From an uncultured Bacillota bacterium (GTDB lineage: Bacteria > Bacillota_I > Bacilli_A > RF39 > UBA660), in contig CAMXBB010000001.1 in NCBI GenBank assembly GCA_947179265.1, positions 1 through 35,788 of the forward strand: a DNA stretch of 35,788 nt. Direction: 5' to 3'. How positions within the stretch are numbered: the first letter of the stretch is position 1; each line of letters opens with the position of its first letter. This document shows, piece by piece, positions 14,542-22,900 of this stretch. The position numbers were made by a program, and so were the translations under genes. A model generated the notes under the pieces. It ran no database searches. It was not told where the DNA came from and saw only the letters and a list, made by a program, of their open reading frames with translations.

Positions 14542-17500
14542 TGTTAGAAGTTAACAGTATTAAAGGAATTAAGATTAGCATTGCTAGCCCTGAAAAGATT
14601 CGTGAATGGTCTTATGGTGAGGTTAAGAAACCTGAGACTATCAATTATCGTACTTTAAAGCCTGAAAGAGATGGACTTTTCTGTGAGAAGATATTTGGTC
14701 CAACAAAGGATTATGAGTGTTCTTGTGGAAAGTACAAGAGATTAAGATATAAAAATGTTATATGTGATAGATGTGGGGTAGAAGTAACTAAGTCTAAAGT
14801 ACGTCGTGAGCGTATGGGACATATAGAGCTTGCTTCTCCTTGCTCTCATATTTGGTTCTTTAAAGGTGTTCCTTCAAAGATGGGATTAGTTCTAGATATG
14901 TCTCCAAGAGATCTAGAAGAAGTATTATATTTCGTAAGTTATGTAGTAGTTGAACCAGGAAATGCTCCTTTAGAGAAAAAACAAACACTTTCTGATAAAG
15001 AATATCGTGCATATTATGAAAAATATGGTAATGGTTTCGAAGTTGGAATGGGTGCTGAAGCTATTAAGAAGTTACTTCAAGAAGTTGATGTTGATAAAGA
15101 AGTTGAAGCTTTAAGAAAAGAACTTGATGGAGCTACTGGACAAAAACGTGTAAGATTAGTTAAACGTTTAGATTGTTTAGTTGCATTCCAAGAAAGTGGT
15201 AATAAACCTGAGTGGATGGTACTTGATGTTATTCCAGTTATTCCACCAGAGATAAGACCAATGATTCAACTTGATGGTGGTAGATTTGCTACATCTGATT
15301 TAAATGACTTATATAGACGTATTATCAATAGAAATAATCGTTTGAAGAAGTTAATTGAATTGAGTGCACCATCAATCATTATCCAAAATGAAAAACGTAT
15401 GCTTCAAGAAGCTGTAGATACATTATTTGATAATGGCCGTAGAGGAAGAAGTGTAACAGCTGCATCTTCGAGACCTTTGAAATCTTTATCAAGTATGTTA
15501 AAAGGAAAACAAGGACGTTTCCGTCAAAACTTATTAGGTAAACGTGTTGACTATTCAGGACGTTCAGTTATCGTTGTTGGTCCATCTTTAAAGATGTATC
15601 AATGTGGTATTCCTAAAGAGATGGCTCTTGAATTATTTAAACCACATGTTATAAATGGACTTGTTACTAATGGTTTAGCTCACAATATTAAAGGTGCTAA
15701 AAAGTTAATCGATAATAGAGATGATTGTGTATGGGACATCGTAGAAGATGTTATTACTGAACATCCAGTAATGTTAAACCGTGCACCAACTCTACATAGA
15801 TTAGGTATTCAAGCATTTGAACCAAAGCTTGTTGGTGGTAAAGCTATAAGACTTCACCCATTAGTTTGTACAGCATTCAATGCTGACTTCGATGGTGACC
15901 AAATGGCTGTTCACGTTCCACTTTCTGAGGAAGCTAAGGCTGAGGCTCGTATATTGATGTTAGGTGCTAATAACATCCTTTCACCAAAGGATGGAAAACC
16001 TATCGTTACACCAGGACAAGACATGGTATTAGGTAACTATTATCTTACTATGGAAAAAGCTGGTGAACCAAATGAAGGTAAAGTATATAAGAACTCTAAT
16101 GAAGCTTTAATGGCTTATGAGAGAAGAGAGATAACTTTACATACAAGAATTGTTATTCCTGTAAGAAGTTTCAAGTATAAATTGTTTATGGAAGAGGTTC
16201 AAGATAAATATCTTGTAACTACTGCTGGTAAGTTAAAATTCAATGAAATACTTCCAGATACATATCAATATCTAAATGAAGCATCTAAAGAGAATATCGA
16301 AGGAATTACTCCGATGAAATATTTCTTAGAACAAGGAGTAAATATTCCAGAAGAGATTAGTAAAATGCCTTTAACTAATGCATTTACTAAGAAGGATTTA
16401 CAAAAGATTATTGCTCAAGTATTTAAACGTTTCAAAACTACAGAAACATCTATAATGCTTGATAAATTAAAAGACTTAGGATTTAAGTTCTCAACTGTTG
16501 CTGGTATTACATTCTCAATGAACGATATCGTTGTATCAGAACATAAAAAAGAGTACTTAGCTGAAGGTCATGAAAAAGTTGAAAAGATAACTAAACAATA
16601 TAAACGTGGTCTAATCACTGATGAAGAAAGACATACTTCAATATGTGATGTATGGAATAGCGTAACCGATAAAGTTCATAAAGAACTAGCAGATATCGCT
16701 AAAGTTCAAAATGATAATCCAATATTCATGATGATGAACTCTGGTGCCCGTGGTTCTGTTAACCAATTCGGACAAATGGCAGGTATGCGTGGATTAATGG
16801 CTAAGCCAGATGGATCAGTTGTTGAAATTCCAATCACTTCAAACCTAGTTGAAGGATTAAAGGTAAATGAGTTCTTCTTAAATACTCATGGTGCTCGTAA
16901 AGGATCTGCCGATACAGCATTACGTACAGCTGACTCTGGATACTTAACAAGACGTTTAGTTGATGTTGTTCAAGATATAATTGTAAAAGAAGAAGATTGT
17001 GGATGTCTTTCAGGATTAGTTGTATCTGCATTTGTTGATGAAAATGATGGTACAGTAATCGAATCATTACAAGAACGTATTTTAGGTCGTTATACAGCTA
17101 AGAAAGTTATCAATCCTGAAACTAAAGAGGTAATTATTGATAAAGATCAAATGATTACTGAAGGAATCGTTTCTAAGATTGAAAAAGCTGGAATTACGGA
17201 AGTTGAAATTCGTAGTGCACTTACATGTGCATCTCCTAATGGTGTATGTCAAAAATGTTATGGTCGTAACCTTGCAACTGGTAACTTAGTTGAAACAGGT
17301 GAGGCTGTTGGTATTATGGCCGCTCAATCAATTGGTGAGCCAGGTACCCAATTAACAATGCGTACATTCCATAGTGGTGGAGTTGCCCATGGTGGTGATG
17401 CCGATATTACTCAAGGTCTTCCAAGAGTTGAAGAGCTATTCGAAGCTCGTATACCAAAGGCTAAGGCAACAATTGCTGAAATCAATGGTAAGGTTACAAA

Positions 17501-18245
17501 TATTGAAGATGTTAATGGTAAATGGAAAGTTACAGTACAAAATGATGTTGAATCTCATGATCATATTACTACTTATGAGGCAAAACTTGTTGTTGAAGTA
17601 GGTAGTGAAGTACATGCTGGTGAGAAGCTATCTCAAGGTTCAATCAGTCCAAAAGAATTACTTGCTGTTACTGACCCAATTACTACACAAAGTTATATCT
17701 TAAAAGAAATACAAAAAGTATATAAATCTCAAGGTGTTGATATCTCAGATAAACACGTTGAAATTATTGCTAGTAGAATGATTAATAAGATGAAGGTTGT
17801 TGATGAAGGAGATTCTGATTTAGTTGCAGGATTAACTGTATCAATGAGAGAATTTGCCGATAGAAATAAACCAGTTATCTTAACAGGTGGTGTACCAGCT
17901 ACTGGTCGTCCAGTAATCTTAGGTATTACTAAATCTGCTCTTGAAACTGATTCATTCATATCAGCAGCTTCATTCCAAGAAACTACTAGAGTGTTAACTG
18001 ATGCTTCTATTAAGGGTAAGGTTGACTACTTAAAGGGATTAAAGGAAAACGTTATTCTTGGTAAACTTATTCCTGCTGGAACAGGTGCTAAAGAATACTC
18101 TGATATTGAAATATCTTTAGAGAAAGAATACTTATCTGATGATGCTTCTGAAGTCCTAGAAAATCAATTCATCGATGATGAAGAGACAAAGGTTTCAGAA
18201 GAAATCGTAGAGGTTGAAGAAAATAATGAAGAGGAAACTGAATAG
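14541..18245 (+). CDS. rpoC: RNA polymerase beta' subunit
   Basis: RpoC carries the catalytic Mg site NADFDGDQ at residues 447-454 (Asp449, 451, 453). The N-terminal zinc finger uses Cys60, 62, 75 and 78; a second set lies in the EEDCGCLSG and CASPNGVCQKCYG segments. Other blocks are RQNLLGKRVDYSGRSVI, LNRAPTLHRLGIQAFEP and AAQSIGEPGTQLTMRTFHSGG of the bridge-helix/trigger-loop region. The 1234 residues are slightly more than Bacillus (about 1200), partly from an acidic C-terminal tail of about 25 residues. ATG overlaps the rpoB stop (TAATG) after GGAGGGG. The terminator stem includes the last codons. Confidence 0.99.
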   Translation: MLEVNSIKGIKISIASPEKIREWSYGEVKKPETINYRTLKPERDGLFCEKIFGPTKDYECSCGKYKRLRYKNVICDRCGVEVTKSKVRRERMGHIELASPCSHIWFFKGVPSKMGLVLDMSPRDLEEVLYFVSYVVVEPGNAPLEKKQTLSDKEYRAYYEKYGNGFEVGMGAEAIKKLLQEVDVDKEVEALRKELDGATGQKRVRLVKRLDCLVAFQESGNKPEWMVLDVIPVIPPEIRPMIQLDGGRFATSDLNDLYRRIINRNNRLKKLIELSAPSIIIQNEKRMLQEAVDTLFDNGRRGRSVTAASSRPLKSLSSMLKGKQGRFRQNLLGKRVDYSGRSVIVVGPSLKMYQCGIPKEMALELFKPHVINGLVTNGLAHNIKGAKKLIDNRDDCVWDIVEDVITEHPVMLNRAPTLHRLGIQAFEPKLVGGKAIRLHPLVCTAFNADFDGDQMAVHVPLSEEAKAEARILMLGANNILSPKDGKPIVTPGQDMVLGNYYLTMEKAGEPNEGKVYKNSNEALMAYERREITLHTRIVIPVRSFKYKLFMEEVQDKYLVTTAGKLKFNEILPDTYQYLNEASKENIEGITPMKYFLEQGVNIPEEISKMPLTNAFTKKDLQKIIAQVFKRFKTTETSIMLDKLKDLGFKFSTVAGITFSMNDIVVSEHKKEYLAEGHEKVEKITKQYKRGLITDEERHTSICDVWNSVTDKVHKELADIAKVQNDNPIFMMMNSGARGSVNQFGQMAGMRGLMAKPDGSVVEIPITSNLVEGLKVNEFFLNTHGARKGSADTALRTADSGYLTRRLVDVVQDIIVKEEDCGCLSGLVVSAFVDENDGTVIESLQERILGRYTAKKVINPETKEVIIDKDQMITEGIVSKIEKAGITEVEIRSALTCASPNGVCQKCYGRNLATGNLVETGEAVGIMAAQSIGEPGTQLTMRTFHSGGVAHGGDADITQGLPRVEELFEARIPKAKATIAEINGKVTNIEDVNGKWKVTVQNDVESHDHITTYEAKLVVEVGSEVHAGEKLSQGSISPKELLAVTDPITTQSYILKEIQKVYKSQGVDISDKHVEIIASRMINKMKVVDEGDSDLVAGLTVSMREFADRNKPVILTGGVPATGRPVILGITKSALETDSFISAASFQETTRVLTDASIKGKVDYLKGLKENVILGKLIPAGTGAKEYSDIEISLEKEYLSDDASEVLENQFIDDEETKVSEEIVEVEENNEEETE

Positions 18246-18259
18246 TTTCTTCTTTTTTT
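18228..18259 (+). terminator. rpoC terminator, overlapping the gene end
   Basis: GAAGAGGAAACT (18228-18239) pairs over 12 bp with AGTTTCTTCTTT (two G-T pairs) around a GAAT loop and ends in a T-run. The rpoC stop codon straddles the loop and the 3' arm. Confidence 0.88.
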
Positions 18260-18286
18260 GCATTTTTTCCTGTTTTGTGCTAATAT
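18258..18286 (+). promoter_or_regulatory. Promoter of the 18314 membrane-protein gene
   Basis: TTGCAT (18258-18263) is 17 bases from TAATAT (18281-18286) with an extended TGc. The -35 begins in the T-run of the rpoC terminator. Confidence 0.65.
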
Positions 18287-18313
18287 ATGCAGATGGAAAA
18301 AGGGGAGTATTGT

Positions 18314-19495
18314 ATGGAAAAGAAGAGAATAGATATAGATCCTGAAGAAGACTTTTTTAAGTTCGACAAATTTTTTAACGCATTTTTAAAATTTATGATG
18401 GGAACATCAGTAACAACACTTGTATCAATGGGGTTACAACTTCTTCATCTATCTGCTATCGGCTGGCATATAGGTGCAGCTTTAATATGCATTCCTTCGA
18501 CGTATGTTGGTATGACTGTCTTAAAGAATCGAATAGATCGTAAGTTTAAATTAGATATGTCTAGAGCTGATCAATTGATAAAAAGTTTATATGAGATTGG
18601 AACATATGATAAAACCATTGAGAAGGGAAAAACTTTCTTTTGGAATGAAATAGAGTTATGTTCTAAAAAAAGAGATGTAAGACTTGCTAGTCAAGATAAG
18701 AATACAATAAATCAATTATTATTTATGATTAATGAAAATTATTATGATGAGATAAGCGCTACAATGACAATATCACGAGATGAGCTAGTTAGTAAGGTTA
18801 TTGATGTAGCTGTTTATTATGTCGAAAATCATGGAAGTATTTCTGGAGATCAAGCCATTGAAGATATTATTGGTGCATTGTTCTTTGTCGATAAAGACAT
18901 GAAGAAAAGAATGTTTAATGAGTTTAAAGCTGGAAAGTGTATTATGGACAAACAAGTAGATTATCGAATAGTTAGTAAAAACGTTAATATTAATCATCTA
19001 TTATCAGAAGATTTTACTTCAATCATGAATAAAGAGAGAATTCCTTATTTTGATTTTGATGATTGTAAGGAATATGAACATGTAATGCAAATTCTTATTC
19101 AAAAGGAGTATTTTAAGGATTATGGTGATCCAACAAGTGTTGATTGGAATGTTCCTTTATTAAGAGATGTCATGAGTATGATTATTCTTGAATTTGATGA
19201 AGAATTGAAAAAGGAATGCGAAAATTATACGCCAGTTGATCTAGCAACTTCATTTTTATATAATGTGATGCTATATTGTTTATTGAATGGAAAAAAAGAA
19301 TGTGGTCTTTATGAAATCGTAAATGTCTTTAAAAATTGGAATATGTTACCATTTAATCTAAAACTTTCTATCGTTAATAGAATATTTGATAAGTACAATT
19401 TAGAGATGGAGCATCATCCATTTGGAGTAAAGAATACTAGCAGACATGATGTGAATAAAAAAATCATTGTCTTTCCTAGTTCACCAGAAAATTAA
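18314..19495 (+). CDS. Membrane-anchored protein of unknown function
   Basis: I do not recognise this 393-residue protein. Residues 1-26 are acidic and polar; two hydrophobic helices at about 27-48 and 51-71 make a membrane hairpin; the remaining 320 residues are soluble and probably cytoplasmic, rich in charged helices with no catalytic motif I can name. I place the start at the ATG at 18314, eight bases after AGGGGAG; an in-frame ATG at 18287 overlaps the promoter. It has its own promoter and no clear terminator, so its transcript might run into the following non-coding RNA region. Codon and base use match its neighbours. It sits between rpoC and polC, where Bacillus has unrelated genes. 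Confidence 0.75.
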   Translation: MEKKRIDIDPEEDFFKFDKFFNAFLKFMMGTSVTTLVSMGLQLLHLSAIGWHIGAALICIPSTYVGMTVLKNRIDRKFKLDMSRADQLIKSLYEIGTYDKTIEKGKTFFWNEIELCSKKRDVRLASQDKNTINQLLFMINENYYDEISATMTISRDELVSKVIDVAVYYVENHGSISGDQAIEDIIGALFFVDKDMKKRMFNEFKAGKCIMDKQVDYRIVSKNVNINHLLSEDFTSIMNKERIPYFDFDDCKEYEHVMQILIQKEYFKDYGDPTSVDWNVPLLRDVMSMIILEFDEELKKECENYTPVDLATSFLYNVMLYCLLNGKKECGLYEIVNVFKNWNMLPFNLKLSIVNRIFDKYNLEMEHHPFGVKNTSRHDVNKKIIVFPSSPEN

Positions 19496-19524
19496 AACAA
19501 ATTTTTAAAATATGCTAAATTGTA

Positions 19525-19554
19525 TTGCAAAAATAAATTATAATGTATTATAAT
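19525..19554 (+). promoter_or_regulatory. Promoter of the orphan non-coding RNA
   Basis: TTGCAA (19525-19530) is 18 bases from a perfect TATAAT (19549-19554). Transcription should start near 19561, just before a GGGTA hairpin. Confidence 0.75.
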
Positions 19555-19560
19555 GTGTTT

Positions 19561-19787
19561 AAGGGTACATTACCCTATGGGGCGAAAGGTTGATATAAGT
19601 ATCACAACAAAGATTTGACAACAAGCAACAAGATATACAACATGGAAGATTAGGATACTTATGATGTAGTTACAGCATTGGTAAAACAACTAAGAGAGAA
19701 ATTATAACAGCTGAGATTAGACAAGATGAACGTATTTCAAACCATATATTAAAAGTTTAGAGATTTCTCTAAACTTTTTCTTTTTTT
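19561..19787 (+). ncRNA. Candidate stand-alone non-coding RNA, family not recognised
   Basis: A strong promoter and a 12-bp terminator frame about 200 bases with no credible open frame: the longest ATG frame has 13 codons and no ribosome binding site. Visible structure: GGGTA (19563-19567) pairs with TACCC with a 3-base loop, and that CCC could instead pair with the following GGG. ATAAGTATC (19595-19603) can pair over nine bases with GATACTTAT (19654-19662), enclosing an A/C-rich, probably single-stranded stretch with repeated CAACAA(A)G motifs (about 19604-19632). It has no tmRNA ends, RNase P core or SRP motif, and it does not look like a T-box. A 6S-type RNA is not excluded, although its ends do not pair convincingly. 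It is separated from polC by the terminator and new promoters. Confidence 0.6.
19751..19787 (+). terminator. Terminator of the orphan non-coding RNA
   Basis: AAAAGTTTAGAG pairs perfectly over 12 bp with CTCTAAACTTTT around an ATTT loop, followed by TTTTTCTTTTTTT. It is among the strongest hairpins in the window. Confidence 0.92.
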
Positions 19788-19790
19788 ATA

Positions 19791-19819
19791 TTGTACGAAC
19801 AAGTGTATGATGATATAAT
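19791..19819 (+). promoter_or_regulatory. polC promoter P1
   Basis: TTGTAC (19791-19796) is 17 bases from TATAAT (19814-19819) with an extended TGa. It would give a leader of about 80 bases before polC. Confidence 0.7.
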
Positions 19820-19844
19820 TTATATATAAAATGTAGTGACGATA

Positions 19845-19873
19845 TTGAATAGTAAAAGAATTACTCGTATAAT
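19845..19873 (+). promoter_or_regulatory. polC promoter P2
   Basis: TTGAAT (19845-19850) is 17 bases from TATAAT (19868-19873). The predicted start, near 19880, leaves a leader of about 25 bases that carries AGGAAG. Confidence 0.7.
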
Positions 19874-19903
19874 ATTTTATAGATGTTAGAATAGGAAGTG
19901 CGC

Positions 19904-22900
19904 ATGATGGATGAAAAACTTTTAAGATTCTTTAGGAAGATAAACTTTAATGATGTATTTGCTTTTGAAAATGCTAAATTACAAGATGTAGTTGTAAATC
20001 GAAAAAATAATACTTGGCTTTTAAGAATAAATGCTCCAGAAGTAATAGCACTACCATCTATGATCAATTTGAAGCGAATAGCATCAGAAGGCTTGGATGA
20101 GGTTAATGAAATATTCATTGAGATGCATTATGAAAATCAAAATGAGGAAGATATTAGAGATTATTTTACTTACTTTTTAAATGCTACTATAAAAGACAAT
20201 CCTAGTTTAAAGAATATTGATACTGATAAGATAAGAATTGAAGATAACAAAATATTCATCGATGTTGCTTCTGATTTTGATTGTGATGTTTTGAATAGTG
20301 AATGTAAGATAATTAGAAAAAAGCTAGAAGATTATGGCTTAACGAATATTAATATTAGTTTTAAAATTGATGAGGCGGAACGTAAGAAGATTAAGGAAGA
20401 GATTGAAAAAGAGAAAAAAGATATCGTTATTCCAGTAAGAATTTCGGATACTAATAATAATGATAATAAAAAGTGGGTTCCTAAAAAGAAGGTGGAATTT
20501 CAAAGAGAAGGTGTTGTTCCTATATCTTCTATATCGAGAGAAGAAAATGCTGTCAATTTAGAAGCTTACGTATTTGATGGGGAGTTTACCCAAAGGACAA
20601 AGAAGAATGGAGAACCATTATTCTTAATTACTCTAAAAATTAGTGACAATACTTCAAGTATTTTGGCTAAAAAGTATGCTTCTGATGAAGAAGAGATGGT
20701 TAAGCTAAGCAAGGAATTAAAGAATGGTAAATGGTTTCATTTTACTGGACAAGTTAGAGAAGATTTATATGCTCATGATCTAGTCTTTAATTTTAATGCT
20801 TATGAGGAAATTGATAGTCCTGAAATTAAACGAAAAGATGAAGCCGAAGAAAAGAGAGCAGAATTACATTCACATACCATGATGAGCCAAATGGATGGCG
20901 TATGTGATGAAGTTGCTTTAGTTAAACAAGCTATTAGCTGGGGACATAAAGGAATTGCCATTACTGATCATGATTGTTGTCAATCATTTCCTCATGTTTT
21001 TGATACAGTTACAAAACATAATAAGGGTAAGAAAAAAGAATTTGATGCTAAGATTAAGGAATTAGAAGAAAGCCTTGAAGCTATCAAGGATAGTGGCAAT
21101 GAAGATGGAATTAAAGAGATAGAAAGATATATCGAAGAGACAAAAGAAGCTAAGAAAAATTATGTTCCATTTAAGGCAGGATATGGTGTTGAACTTGAAA
21201 TGTGTGAGTCATTCCTTAATGTCGTGTTTAATCCAAATGATGAATTAATTAAAGATAATACCTTCGTAGTATTCGATACAGAAACGACAGGATTTAATCC
21301 GGGGTTAGGCGATTCTTTAATCGAAATTGGTGGCGTTAAAATTTGCCATGGTGAAGTTGTAGATCGATATGATGAATTTATTAATCCTCATCATCATATT
21401 GATGAAGCTATTACATTGGTAACCGATATTAGTGATGATGATGTTAAAGATGCTGATGATGAATCAGTCGTTATCAAGAGGTTTAAAGAGTGGATTGGCG
21501 ATTGCCCATTAGTAGCTCATAATGCTAGATTCGATAAAAATATGGTCGATATGGCTTATCATAAAGCTGGGCTAGAGCCACTTAAAAATCCTATAATCGA
21601 TACTTTGATGCTATCAAGGATTATCAATAGAGATTTAAAGAGACATAGTTTAGCTGCTTTAGGAAAATTCTATGGTGTAGATACTGGAGAAGCTGATGAA
21701 GAGGCAGAGAGCAATAATGGAATATCAGGTGGAGCTAAGAAACTTCATGATGATGCATATGATGAAATTGAAGATATTCTAGTTGATGATAAGTCAATTC
21801 TTAAAGTTAAAGAAGTTACGTATGAGACAACAGATATTACTACTGAACAAAGAGTATCAAAAGTAAGAAAAGAGATCTATTTAGATACTGTTTATCTTGC
21901 AAGCAAGACTGAAGAGGTTAATGTTCAAGTTAAACTTAAGGATGATTGGGTATTAGCCAATTTTGATGGTAATGTCAAATTACATCCAGCAGAGAATATT
22001 GTAGAATTTAAATATAATAAAGATTTGATAGAAAGAAATATTAAAATATCCATCTATGTTGGTCAACACCATGGAGCAGATGTCGACTCTGAAAATACGG
22101 GATATATTTTTAGTCAAATGTTAAAACAAATCGAAGGAATTGAGAAAATAAGCGATCTTAATAATTTGGGATTATTAGAGGAAATTACCTTTAAAAATGA
22201 TCATAAAAAGTTAGGCAATATTGGTGATTTATGTACTTTCAAAAATTATATCCGAAAGCTAGAAGAAAATGAAAATCCAGATCCAAAATTTGGTAATCCT
22301 TTTGAAAAATATGATATCCATGATTATGTATGGAAGTATGAGTGGTGTCATGATGATTGGCTTCAAATGTATGAAAATATTCCAGGAAAAACATTTACTG
22401 AACATTCAGCAAATATATACGATAATTTAAAACATGTAACATTTATAGCCAAAAATCATGATGGACTTAAAAACATGTTTAAATTGATAAGTTTTGCAAA
22501 TTCTAATTTCATTCAAAGAAATGCTAAGATTCCTAGAAAGTTGATTGAAGAATATCGTGAGGGAATCCTAATTGGTTCAGCATGCTTAAATGGAGAAATA
22601 TTCTATATTGCCGAAACTCGAACTGATGAAGAGCTTGTAGAAGCTATGAAATTTTATGATTATATTGAAGTTCAGCCAATTGAAAACTATTCGCATTTAC
22701 TTCGCAATCACGATATTTCTAATATGGATCAATTGAAGGAATGTATTAAGAAGATTATTAGATGTGCTAAAAAGGCTGATAGGTTAATAGTTGCAACAGG
22801 GGACGTTCATAATATAAATGAATCAGATCGACTTTATCGTGAAATAATCGTTAATCAAAACGTTCCCGGAAAAGGAAGACATCCATTAGCTAGATATTTA

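Noticed and set aside
19604..19632. CRISPR-like or direct repeats (CAACAAG motifs)
   Set aside because: The repeats are only 7-8 bases, irregular and without spacers; they fit an A/C-rich RNA loop instead.
19576..19749. A small protein gene in the orphan RNA region, with pieces that read well in all three frames
   Set aside because: Joining them would need several frameshifts or a TGA read as Trp; TGA is a stop here and there is no ribosome binding site. A decayed gene is not fully excluded.
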